From Candidatus Pseudomonas phytovorans (GTDB lineage Bacteria; Pseudomonadota; Gammaproteobacteria; Pseudomonadales; Pseudomonadaceae), in NCBI GenBank assembly GCA_029202525.1, contig CP119325.1, positions 695,001 to 759,000 on the forward strand: DNA of 64,000 bases. Reading direction: 5' to 3'. Below the pieces are notes generated by a model. That model was given only the letters and a program-made list of their open reading frames with translations, ran no database searches and was not told the origin of the DNA. A program made the translations under genes and the position numbers. Of the stretch, positions 1-7,450 are shown piece after piece; position 1 is the stretch's first letter, and every line of letters begins with the position of its first letter.

Positions 1-692
1 AGGTGGATACCGCAGTCGGCGAGGCGATCGACCAGCTCCAGCAGGCGGTCGAGGGCATCGAGGAAGGGTTCCACGGTGGTCAGCTGCGAGCCGATGTGGC
101 AGTCGACGCCAACCACTTCCAGGTTCGGCAACTGCGCGGCACGTACGTAGATGGCCTCGGCGTCGGCGATGGCGATGCCGAATTTGTTTTCCTTAAGGCC
201 GGTGGAGATGTACGGGTGGGTACCGGCGTCTACATCCGGGTTGACCCGCAGCGACACAGGGGCAACCTTGCCCATTTCGGCGGCCACCACTTGCAGGCGC
301 TCCAGCTCGTCGGCGGACTCGACGTTGAAGCAGTGCACACCTACTTCCAGGGCGCGGCGCATGTCTTCGCGGGTTTTGCCCACGCCGGAGAACACCACGC
401 GGTCGGCACGCCCGCCAGCGGCCAGCACGCGCTCCAGCTCGCCGCCAGAGACAATGTCGAAACCTGCGCCCAGGCGCGCCAGCACGTTCAGCACGCCAAG
501 GTTGGAGTTGGCCTTGACCGCAAAGCACACCAGGTGCTCGGTGCCTTGCAGGGCGTCGGCGTAGCTGCGGTACTGGGCCTCGATGTGGGCGCGCGAGTAC
601 ACGTAGGTGGGGGTGCCGAAACGTTCGGCGACGGCCGACAGGGCCACCCCTTCCGCGAACAGCTGACCGTCGCGGTAGTTGAAAGCGTTCAT
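1..692 (-). CDS. lysA: Diaminopimelate decarboxylase, N-terminal part (runs off the window edge)
   Basis: PLP enzyme of fold type III that decarboxylates meso-diaminopimelate to L-lysine, the last step of lysine synthesis in the cytoplasm. About 230 N-terminal residues lie in the window and the remainder is beyond base 1. The protein opens MNAFNYRDGQ, and the barrel's PLP lysine is visible as K60 in the motif CFAVKAN. Further on there is a SGGEL segment and an RVNPD segment, both typical of the family. It starts 9 bp after the lptM stop, so lptM and lysA are probably co-transcribed. In pseudomonads dapF usually follows, but it is not visible here. Identification is firm; the C-terminal half cannot be assessed. 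Confidence 0.95.
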   Translation of the reverse strand, partial: MNAFNYRDGQLFAEGVALSAVAERFGTPTYVYSRAHIEAQYRSYADALQGTEHLVCFAVKANSNLGVLNVLARLGAGFDIVSGGELERVLAAGGRADRVVFSGVGKTREDMRRALEVGVHCFNVESADELERLQVVAAEMGKVAPVSLRVNPDVDAGTHPYISTGLKENKFGIAIADAEAIYVRAAQLPNLEVVGVDCHIGSQLTTVEPFLDALDRLLELVDRLADCGIH

Positions 693-701
693 CTGGTTTC
701 C

Positions 702-914
702 TTACTGCGCAGGCGACTGCTCGGGCTCGGACTGCAGCTCGGGCTGCTGCGCTTGCGCCGGGGCCGGCTTGGCTTTTGGCTGGTGCTGGTGCGACTTCTG
801 CGCTTTGCCGTTATCGCCGTCTTCAGGCAGATACAACGGGCCTTTCTGGCCGCAGGCCGAAACGAGGCAGGCAACAGCGACCAGCGCCGCGAAGGAGGAA
901 ATCAGGCGCTTCAT
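702..914 (-). CDS. lptM: LptM-like small lipoprotein (LPS translocon maturation chaperone)
   Basis: A 70-residue lipoprotein. A short hydrophobic signal ends in the lipobox V-S-A-C with the lipidated cysteine at C21, directly followed by GQKGPLYLP, the hallmark of the YifL/LptM family. The rest is a low-complexity Pro/Gln/Lys tail. In Escherichia coli LptM binds the LptD/LptE complex in the outer membrane and helps LptD disulfide maturation; the same role here is inferred from family. The gene immediately precedes lysA on the same strand, an arrangement common in Gammaproteobacteria. A divergent spacer of about 190 bp separates it from cyaY. Confidence 0.88.
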   Translation of the reverse strand: MKRLISSFAALVAVACLVSACGQKGPLYLPEDGDNGKAQKSHQHQPKAKPAPAQAQQPELQSEPEQSPAQ

Positions 915-1104
915 GGGTGAAATCCTTAGAAAAATGCAGTATTGCGCCCGAGTATACCGAGCGACCGGCGGCTTGCCTATGCAAGGGCCGGTCCGCCGGG
1001 CGGGCTATTCTTACCGCCTTCAATGGCTAATCTTTGCATTCGGCGCCAAGCGCCCGTATCTTGCCCGGCTTGCCTGTAATGCAGCCAATTTCGAGGTTCC
1101 TGCA

Positions 1105-1437
1105 ATGAGTTTGAGTGAAGCGCGTTTCCATGACCTGGTCGACGCGACCCAACAGGCCCTGGAAGACCTGTTCGACGAGAGCGGCATGGACCTGGACATG
1201 GAGAACTCCGCCGGTGTACTGACCATCAAGTTCGACAACGGCAGCACGCTGATTTTCAGCCGACAGGAGCCGCTGCGCCAGTTGTGGCTGGCGGACAAGT
1301 CAGGTGGTTTCCACTTTGATTATGACGAAGAAAACAAGAAGTGGACCTGCGAAAAGACTGACGAACTGCTGGGCGAAATGCTCGAGCGCATCGTCTGGGA
1401 GCGGGCCGGCGAGAAGCTGGACTTCGACGAGATCTGA
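1105..1437 (+). CDS. cyaY: Frataxin-like iron donor protein CyaY
   Basis: A 110-residue frataxin homologue. The first helix is strongly acidic (LEDLFDESGMDLDMEN), matching the iron-binding ridge of the family, and the sheet includes the typical segment around QLWLADKSGGFHF. In bacteria CyaY binds iron and modulates IscS-driven iron-sulfur cluster assembly. The start at 1105 was chosen because it gives the normal family length; an open frame continues upstream but encodes nothing recognisable. The DUF1289 gene starts one base after the stop, so the two are probably translated from one message. Confidence 0.93.
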   Translation: MSLSEARFHDLVDATQQALEDLFDESGMDLDMENSAGVLTIKFDNGSTLIFSRQEPLRQLWLADKSGGFHFDYDEENKKWTCEKTDELLGEMLERIVWERAGEKLDFDEI

Positions 1438-1438
1438 C

Positions 1439-1663
1439 ATGAGCAGCACCCAGGCCCGGCCGCCCAAGCCGCTCTACAGCAACATTAGCCCAGCCGTGCC
1501 ATCGCCGTGCATCAGCGTTTGCCGGCTGGACGAACAGCGGGTATGCACCGGCTGCCAGCGGCATGTGGAGCACATCCGCGAATGGCGCTCAGCCGATGAC
1601 GAACGGCGTCGGCAGATCTGCCGCGAGGCCCAGGCCCTACGCGACCAGGCGAAGGCACACTGA
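1439..1663 (+). CDS. DUF1289 family small cysteine-rich protein
   Basis: A 74-residue protein with four closely spaced cysteines (C24, C28, C36, C39; pattern C-x3-C-x7-C-x2-C) within the conserved segment PCISVCRLDEQRVCTGCQRH, followed by the usual E-W-R motif. This is the DUF1289 signature. The cysteines suggest a zinc or iron-sulfur site, but no biochemical function is established that I know of. The start is one base past the cyaY stop, which suggests translational coupling and perhaps a link to metal handling. A strong intrinsic terminator lies about 70 bp downstream. Confidence 0.85.
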   Translation: MSSTQARPPKPLYSNISPAVPSPCISVCRLDEQRVCTGCQRHVEHIREWRSADDERRRQICREAQALRDQAKAH

Positions 1664-1734
1664 TAGCAGGGGCTTGAGTATTTACCCGGCTGTGGTAGTG
1701 TCGGGTTCTGCGTCGGTGACGCCAATGCCTTCAC

Positions 1735-1760
1735 AAACCCCGCCCTTGGGCGGGGTTTTG
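1735..1760 (+). terminator. Intrinsic terminator after the cyaY/DUF1289 pair, within the rnk leader
   Basis: A perfect 11-bp stem (1735-1745 with 1748-1758) of A3C4GC3 type runs directly into T-rich sequence. It ends the upstream operon and lies 50 bp before the rnk start codon, so it could also act as an attenuator in the rnk leader. Confidence 0.75.
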
Positions 1761-1809
1761 CTTTATCTGCACATTGAAAATTGCCTGTTCAAAGGAGTCT
1801 GACTGGATC

Positions 1810-2220
1810 ATGAGCACCAAGCCTTCCCTCACCCTCACCCGATTGGACGTACAGCGTCTGGAGCGTCTGATCGACAGCCTCGACGAGAGTACGCCGGGCG
1901 TGCTCGCTCTGCAGGCCGAGCTGGACCGCGCCGAAAAGGTGGTCGGTCACGAGGAAGTGCCGGCGGGCGTGGTGACCATGAACTCGCGCGTGCATTGCCG
2001 TGAAGAAGCCAGCGGCAAGGACTACCACCTGACGTTGGTCTATCCGAAAGATGCCGGGCCGGAAGGCAATGTCTCGGTCCTTGCGCCGATTGGCTGCGCG
2101 TTGCTGGGGCTGTCGGTGGGCGAGCAGATCGACTGGCCGGCGCCGGGGGGCAAGACCCTCAAGCTCAAGCTGCTGGAAGTGGAATACCAGCCGGAAGCCG
2201 CCGGCAATTTCGACCTGTAA
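1810..2220 (+). CDS. rnk: Nucleoside diphosphate kinase regulator (GreA/GreB-like)
   Basis: A 136-residue Rnk protein: a short N-terminal coiled coil (residues about 8-45) followed by a GreA/GreB-type C-terminal FKBP-like domain, with the segment SVLAPIGCALLGLSVGEQIDWP typical of that domain. Rnk was found as a regulator of nucleoside diphosphate kinase and alginate production in Pseudomonas, and it binds RNA polymerase near the secondary channel. The coiled coil is shorter than in GreA, as expected for Rnk. The ATG at 1810 was preferred to an in-frame ATG at 1774 because MSTKPSLTLTRLD is the family start and an AGGAG lies 12 bp upstream. It stands alone between a terminator and a REP pair. 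Confidence 0.93.
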   Translation: MSTKPSLTLTRLDVQRLERLIDSLDESTPGVLALQAELDRAEKVVGHEEVPAGVVTMNSRVHCREEASGKDYHLTLVYPKDAGPEGNVSVLAPIGCALLGLSVGEQIDWPAPGGKTLKLKLLEVEYQPEAAGNFDL

Positions 2221-2244
2221 TTCCCAACGGGGCTGCTTTGCTTC

Positions 2245-2335
2245 ACCTGTGGGAGCGGGCGTGCCCGCGAAGAATCCAACGCGGTGACTGGCACCGGCTT
2301 TGCCGGTGTTCGCGGGCACGCCCGCTCCCACAGGT
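2245..2335. repeat. REP doublet (inverted pair) after rnk
   Basis: Two 27-bp copies of the P. putida-type REP sequence in opposite orientation (2245-2271 and 2309-2335), complementary to each other. The spacer has its own small stem (GCACCGGC/GCCGGTG). It separates the convergent rnk and cyaA genes and may act as a bidirectional 3'-end hairpin. Confidence 0.9.
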
Positions 2336-2383
2336 ACTGCGCTGGCCTCTAGCCCTGTGTAACCCAGATGGGGGCAGTCACGG

Positions 2384-5233
2384 TCATTCGCTTAGCACCT
2401 GCTCCAACCCCTCATTCAACGCCTGCTCCAGCACCCGCTTATAGCTCAGGTACACCTGCGTCGCCCCAAGCCGGTCATCCAGCAACTCGGACAGATCCAG
2501 GTCTGTGATGTAGCACCGGTACTGCCCGGCCCCGCGCCGCTGGCCAATGATCTGCCTGGCCACCACCGTATACAGCTGCGCCCCATGCTCCAGCTCCGAA
2601 AACTCTTGCTGGTCGCAGTACAGCGTCACATGCGCCGCACCCGCTACTCCGGCCTGAATGATGGCCTGTACCTCATAGTAAGGCTGGTCGCTACCTTCGA
2701 TCGGGGCAAGGCGCGGTTCGATGCCACGCGCCTTGCCAGTGCCGGAAGGCAACAGTTGTGCGTAGTGGATGTCCAGTGAGGCAGGGCGCTGGGTATCCAG
2801 CGGCAGCCGAGCGTCACGGCGCATCACCACCGAACGCAGGAACCGCTGCAGCGGCAGCAGCAGGTGAGCTTCGTCATGCAGGGGCAGGCGCTGCTGCCAC
2901 AGGGCATTGGATTCATCCAGCACATACAACTCGGCCCAACCACCTTGCAGGCGGTAGAACACCTGGATGCAAGCCGGGCGGCCCTGCTCCAGCACCAGGC
3001 GAAGGTCATGGTCGTGCAGAGCGTGGGCGTCCAGATACAACGGGCTGTAGGCACTGCGCTCTTCGCCCAGATAAGTCAACAGTGCCTCGTGCTCGGCCAG
3101 GGTGGTCAGGCTGACATGCTCTGGCAGCAGTTCCAGCACATGGGTGTGTTCGGCGACCTGCAGCAGGTAGCGGTGGTGCAAGCCCTGGTCCAGCAGCAGC
3201 TGCACGGTGTCGAAAATTTCCTCCACGCGCTGGCTGATGGCCTGCGCGCGGCTCTGGCAAAAGCAGCGCACCTGCACCCGTGGCCGGTGGCCGCGCAGTA
3301 CCGGGCTGTTGAGGAAGTCGCGCAGGCAGCGCACCAGCGCATGTTCACCGTCGTAGCGCTGGACCAGCACCTCGTTCCAGCTGTTCAGGGTGACCTGGTC
3401 CAGGGTCAGCACCAGGTTTTCGCGCACGCCTGCGTAGCTCAACGAGTCGGTACGCTCGGTGGTCATCAGGATGTTCAGGTCGCGGTGATGGCGCAGCGGG
3501 TCGATGGCGACGTTGACCAGCAACAATACCTCGTCGGCAACACTGGGCTGCAGCAGGCGCACTTCGCTGACGACTGGCAGGGGCAGGGGAATACTGTGCT
3601 GCAGGCAACCCATCAGGTTGAACAGCTCGAACTCACTGAGGTCGCTGGCGCCCGGGTGCAGCGCCAGGCGGGTGCTGTTGTCGGTCACGCCATTGCGATG
3701 GGCCCAGGCCAGCAGCTCAAGCAGCTCGCGGCAACGTTTTATCGGGCTGAAGTGCTCCACCTCGGAGGTACTCAGGTTGCCGCTGTACAGCTCCCAGTGA
3801 TGGCTGCCGGGCGCCTTGCGGTTGGGCGCATGGACCAGGGTCAGAGTGCCTTCGGCAAGGTCCGGGGCGATGCCGGGGTTGATCACCTCGACCTTGCCCG
3901 CGCGGCGCTCAAAAGCCGCATACAAGCGCCGACCCAGCACGTTGAGGTCGCGCTGTTCGGCACGGCTGCTGGCGTTCTGGGAGCTGGCGAACTGGCTGAG
4001 GAAACGGTAGCTGTGGTTAAGCTCGGCCACCAGCTCGCGGCGTTCGACAGCGACCTGCTGCACTTTCCATTGGCTGCGGCTGTCCAGCAGGGCCAGCTGA
4101 CGCTCATCCCAGCCCCACTCGTCTGCCAGGCGATGCAACAGCCGGCGCTGCCAGCCGCTGGCACGGCCCTGGTCGCTGAGTTTCTTGTTCACCTTCAGGT
4201 ACAGGCTGCGCCTGACCAGCTCCAGGCGTGCCGGCTCGCCACGTTGCAGCAGGTAGCGTTCGATGCGTCGGTACACCATCACGTACGGGTCCAGCTCGTC
4301 GAGGTCGAGCTGGTTGGCGAACACCGCCTGCTTGTAATCCAGGCTCAGGCAGCGCACGGCGGGGTGTTCACTGGCGTAGGCCTCGGTCAGCAGCAGCTTG
4401 AGTAGCGACTTGTAGGGCGAATCGATGCCCTTGAACAGCTGCCACAGGCCGGCACCGACAAACTCGCCGGGGGGAATATGCGCCAGGTTACCGAGGTCGA
4501 GGGCGTCCTGGCTGCGAATGAAGCGTTTGGTCAGCAGGGTCTGGGTGTAGGCGTGGTAGTTGTGTTCCTGGTAGACGGGTACCAGCCACCACAGGGGTGT
4601 ACGCCCTGCCAGCCAGAGGGTGGTGCGATAAAACTCGTCCAGCAGCAGGTAGTGCTGGGTGGTGCCGCAGTCGTCGGAGCCCAGTTGGCCGTCGCGCTGG
4701 CCTTGGGCAAAGCCTTGTGTGTCGATCAGGAAGAAGTGCGCCTCAGCGCCCAGGCTCGCCGCCCAGTCCTCCAGCAATTGGCACTTGCGGCGCAGCTCTT
4801 CCAGCTGTTGAGCGTGCAAGCCGGGTACATGGCACACCCACATGTCCATATCGCTGTGTTCGGCCTGGGCCAGCGAGCCCAGGCTGCCCATCAGGAACAG
4901 GCCGTGGATCGGGCGTGGCGGGTTGCCATGGCGGGCCTTGTAGGTGAACGAGCGTGCCAGGCGCTGGGCTTCTGCTACCAGCTCGGCGCCTGGTTCGTAA
5001 CCCGACACACCTGCGGGGGTGCTGCCAGAGACGTAGCCCGGCAATAGCGGGTGGTTCACATGGAACAGCAATGGCAGCAGTGTCAGCACCTGTTGCTGGC
5101 GCGTCGACAGGCCTTCCATTGCCCGCTGCAGGCGGCCCTGGTTGAGCTGCAGGAAGCGCGCACGCAATGTCGCCAGGACCTTGCGGTCGATGCCTTCGTC
5201 CAGGTCAGGGCGGATTTCGTGAGGGTGGTTCAT
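2384..5233 (-). CDS. cyaA: Class I adenylate cyclase
   Basis: A 949-residue class I adenylate cyclase that makes cAMP from ATP. The catalytic nucleotidyltransferase signature is near residues 115-134: GSLGS followed by SDMDMWVC, whose aspartates D128 and D130 are the expected metal ligands. The remaining C-terminal region is the long regulatory part of the enterobacterial-type enzyme, and the length is normal for Pseudomonas. cAMP made here would feed the Crp/Vfr family, which in P. putida has a limited role in carbon control. The gene is divergent from yaiI and ends next to a REP pair. No convincing Shine-Dalgarno is seen before the ATG, so the start is moderately certain. Confidence 0.93.
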   Translation of the reverse strand: MNHPHEIRPDLDEGIDRKVLATLRARFLQLNQGRLQRAMEGLSTRQQQVLTLLPLLFHVNHPLLPGYVSGSTPAGVSGYEPGAELVAEAQRLARSFTYKARHGNPPRPIHGLFLMGSLGSLAQAEHSDMDMWVCHVPGLHAQQLEELRRKCQLLEDWAASLGAEAHFFLIDTQGFAQGQRDGQLGSDDCGTTQHYLLLDEFYRTTLWLAGRTPLWWLVPVYQEHNYHAYTQTLLTKRFIRSQDALDLGNLAHIPPGEFVGAGLWQLFKGIDSPYKSLLKLLLTEAYASEHPAVRCLSLDYKQAVFANQLDLDELDPYVMVYRRIERYLLQRGEPARLELVRRSLYLKVNKKLSDQGRASGWQRRLLHRLADEWGWDERQLALLDSRSQWKVQQVAVERRELVAELNHSYRFLSQFASSQNASSRAEQRDLNVLGRRLYAAFERRAGKVEVINPGIAPDLAEGTLTLVHAPNRKAPGSHHWELYSGNLSTSEVEHFSPIKRCRELLELLAWAHRNGVTDNSTRLALHPGASDLSEFELFNLMGCLQHSIPLPLPVVSEVRLLQPSVADEVLLLVNVAIDPLRHHRDLNILMTTERTDSLSYAGVRENLVLTLDQVTLNSWNEVLVQRYDGEHALVRCLRDFLNSPVLRGHRPRVQVRCFCQSRAQAISQRVEEIFDTVQLLLDQGLHHRYLLQVAEHTHVLELLPEHVSLTTLAEHEALLTYLGEERSAYSPLYLDAHALHDHDLRLVLEQGRPACIQVFYRLQGGWAELYVLDESNALWQQRLPLHDEAHLLLPLQRFLRSVVMRRDARLPLDTQRPASLDIHYAQLLPSGTGKARGIEPRLAPIEGSDQPYYEVQAIIQAGVAGAAHVTLYCDQQEFSELEHGAQLYTVVARQIIGQRRGAGQYRCYITDLDLSELLDDRLGATQVYLSYKRVLEQALNEGLEQVLSE

Positions 5234-5400
5234 TGCGCGCTCGGGCAGGCCAGTGAAGCTGTGGCGAGTTTAGCCTGAGTGACGGGGTCGGATAAGCGCT
5301 AATTGGATTTTTTGGCGCCATTTCCCCGGCGCAGGGCTGCTCCAGCTTTCGCTGCGCTTCAGGCATGATGGGCGCACTGAGTTCATGTAGAGAGTTTCCG

Positions 5401-5853
5401 ATGCGTGTATGGATCGATGCCGACGCCTGCCCCAAGGCGGCCAAGGATCTGATCGTCAAGTTCGCCCTCAAGCGCAAGTTCGAAGTGGTGATGGTGGCGG
5501 GGCAGGCCGTGGCCAAACCGGCGTTCGCGATCGTGCGCCTGATCGTGGTACCCAGCGGCATGGACGCAGCCGACGACTACCTGGTTGAATACGCCGTGCC
5601 TGGCGAACTGGTGATCTGCAGTGATGTGCCGCTGGCTGACCGCCTGGTTAAAAAGGGCGTGGCAGTGCTGGACCCGCGCGGGCGCGAATTTGATGAGCGC
5701 AACATGGGTGACCGGCTGGCGGCGCGTAATCTGTTCACCGACCTCCGTGAGCAGGGCCAGGTGGGGGGAGGGCAGGCGGCCTATGGCGAGCGCGACAAAC
5801 AGGCGTTTGCCAATGCGCTGGACCGGATCATTGCCCGACTTTCCAAACCCTGA
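5401..5853 (+). CDS. yaiI: YaiI/YqxD family (UPF0178) protein
   Basis: A 150-residue protein opening MRVWIDADACPKAAKD, the invariant start of the UPF0178 family, with the later conserved segments ICSDVPLADRLV and DPRGREF. The acidic residues in the first strand and in SDVPLAD resemble a PIN-like metal site, but no enzymatic activity is established. The ATG at 5401 is the family start. The gene is divergent from cyaA and converges on elbB with a 3-nt-loop hairpin between them. Confidence 0.9.
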   Translation: MRVWIDADACPKAAKDLIVKFALKRKFEVVMVAGQAVAKPAFAIVRLIVVPSGMDAADDYLVEYAVPGELVICSDVPLADRLVKKGVAVLDPRGREFDERNMGDRLAARNLFTDLREQGQVGGGQAAYGERDKQAFANALDRIIARLSKP

Positions 5854-5856
5854 AGC

Positions 5857-5875
5857 GGGGCTGCTTAGCAGCCCC
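5857..5875. terminator. Hairpin between convergent yaiI and elbB
   Basis: A perfect 8-bp GC-rich stem (GGGGCTGC with GCAGCCCC) and a 3-nt loop, 4 bp past the yaiI stop and 7 bp from the elbB stop. It is placed to act in both directions, but there is no long T tract. Confidence 0.6.
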
Positions 5876-5881
5876 AAAGTG

Positions 5882-6550
5882 CTACTTGTCGTCGGCGTGG
5901 GTCAGCTCCAGCACCCGGTCCACCAGCTTGTAGATACCACCGGCAGCCTCGCTGATCGACTTGGCCTCCATGTACGCCGGGGTGGTCACCAGCTTGCGCT
6001 GAATATCTTCGACAATATCGTGCACGTCGCACTCTTCATGGGTGCCACCCATTTTCACCACGGCCGCTGCAGTGCCTGCGTCGCTACCGATGGTGCAAAC
6101 CACCCCCGGCCCGTAGATCTTCGCCGCCAGGGCAGGTGAAATGCAGATCAGGCCAACCGGCTTGCAGGCGTCGGCAAAGGCTTCGGCCAAGGCCAGAACG
6201 TCCGGGTTGACGCTGCAGTTGGCGCCTTCCACGGCAAAGTTGGACAGGTTTTTTGCCGCCCCGAAACCGCCCGGCACGATCAGCGCATCGAAGTCTTCTG
6301 CCTTGGCTTCGCGGATGTCCTTGACCTCGCCGCGGGCAATGCGCGCCGACTCCACCAGAACATTGCGCGACTCGGGCATTTCCTCGCCCGTCAGGTGGTT
6401 GATGACATGCATCTGCGCGATGTCCGGCGCAAAGCACTGTACCTGCGCTCCGCGCTGGTCGAGGCGCAGCAGGGTGATCACGCTTTCGTGGATTTCGGCG
6501 CCGTCATACACGCCACAGCCGGAAAGAATCACCGCTACTTTTTTTGTCAT
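5882..6550 (-). CDS. elbB: ElbB, DJ-1/PfpI superfamily glyoxalase-like protein
   Basis: A 222-residue member of the DJ-1/PfpI superfamily, of the ElbB type ('isoprenoid biosynthesis glyoxalase'). Visible signatures are VILSGCGVYDGAEIHE near the N terminus, the LIVPGGFGAAKN nucleophile-elbow region and LICISPAL, where a cysteine sits at the usual nucleophile position. Glyoxalase III-like activity has been described for the E. coli protein; the physiological role is unclear. An in-frame ATG at 6556 exists, but its GGAG would be only 2 nt away. The ATG at 6550 has that GGAG at 8 nt and was chosen. DedA lies upstream on the same strand, about 100 bp away. Confidence 0.9.
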   Translation of the reverse strand: MTKKVAVILSGCGVYDGAEIHESVITLLRLDQRGAQVQCFAPDIAQMHVINHLTGEEMPESRNVLVESARIARGEVKDIREAKAEDFDALIVPGGFGAAKNLSNFAVEGANCSVNPDVLALAEAFADACKPVGLICISPALAAKIYGPGVVCTIGSDAGTAAAVVKMGGTHEECDVHDIVEDIQRKLVTTPAYMEAKSISEAAGGIYKLVDRVLELTHADDK

Positions 6551-6652
6551 GTTCATTACTCCAGGGTCGAAGCGCTCAATACCCGTCAGTCTGGCAGTAC
6601 TGCTCGGCGGGTGACAGTCTTGCTTGATTGGATAGCGAACGGGGCGGGGTGT

Positions 6653-7237
6653 TCAGTCTTGGGGTTCTCTGGCCGCCTTGCGCTCGGCGCGCAAGGTGCG
6701 AAAGCGCCGCCGCAGCCACAACAGGACGCCCAGCCCCAGCAGGCCACCGAGCACCCATAGCTCGTAACGCTTCACGTTACCCAGCAGGCCTTCGAGGATG
6801 GCGCCGAAGTGGTACGCGGCCGCGCCCAGGGCAATTGCCCAGATGGCGGCGCCAATGCCGTTGAGCAGCAGGTAGCGGCGTGGAGGGTAGCCCGACAGGC
6901 CAATGGCCACCGGCATGACCGTACGCAGGCCGTAAACGAAGCGGAAACTCAGCACCCAGATGTCGGGGTGGCGGCGGATGTGGTCCAGCGCCCGGTCACC
7001 CATTGCTTGCCAGCGCGGTTTGCGCGCCAGGATCCTGCGCCCATGGCGGCGGCCCATGAAGTACCACAGCTGGTCGCCGGCATAACTGCCGAAAAACGCC
7101 ACCAGGCACACCAGCTTGATGTCCATGTACCCACGGAACGCAAGGAAACCCGCAAGCACCAGGATGGTCTCGCCTTCAAAGAAGGTGCCTAGAAAAAGGG
7201 CGAAGTAGCCGAAATCCTGCAGGAATTGTTGAAGCAT
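6653..7237 (-). CDS. DedA family membrane protein
   Basis: A 194-residue polytopic inner-membrane protein of the DedA/SNARE-associated family. The N-terminal segment has the conserved FGYFALFLGTFFEGETILVLAG, including the acidic residues of the re-entrant helix. It is followed by GSYAGDQLWYFMGRRHG and the FRFVYGLRTVMPVAIGLSG motif with its essential arginines. Members help recycle undecaprenyl phosphate or flip phospholipids and maintain the proton motive force. The C terminus is basic (LRRRFRTLRAERKAARE). The chosen ATG gives the normal family length although no good Shine-Dalgarno precedes it. The frame stays open far upstream, antisense to ppk, which is not evidence of a longer protein. 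Confidence 0.88.
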   Translation of the reverse strand: MLQQFLQDFGYFALFLGTFFEGETILVLAGFLAFRGYMDIKLVCLVAFFGSYAGDQLWYFMGRRHGRRILARKPRWQAMGDRALDHIRRHPDIWVLSFRFVYGLRTVMPVAIGLSGYPPRRYLLLNGIGAAIWAIALGAAAYHFGAILEGLLGNVKRYELWVLGGLLGLGVLLWLRRRFRTLRAERKAAREPQD

Positions 7238-7371
7238 TTTCTGAGGTGCTGGCGAAATGAACGCGCAGCCTACCCCTTCGCGCGCATTCGTGAAAGTGTC
7301 CAAATGTGTCTCGACGTGAACAATTCCTACACAGACAATGCCAGAGGCCATGCGCCATGGCTTGCCCTGGT

Positions 7372-7389
7372 GTGTAACACAGGCGTCAT
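7372..7389 (+). promoter_or_regulatory. Candidate Pho box upstream of ppk
   Basis: Two 7-mers, GTGTAAC (7372-7378) and GCGTCAT (7383-7389), are exactly 11 bp apart, as in PhoB direct repeats of the CTGTCAT type. They match 4 of 7 and 5 of 7 positions. A TTATCT at 7399-7404 could be the -10 element at the spacing seen in Pho promoters. The match is partial, so this is a proposal only. Confidence 0.3.
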
Positions 7390-7450
7390 AATGGGCGCTT
7401 ATCTTGCCGCTCAATAGATGATAGGGCGTTAACGTCCTCAGGAACGCCAG

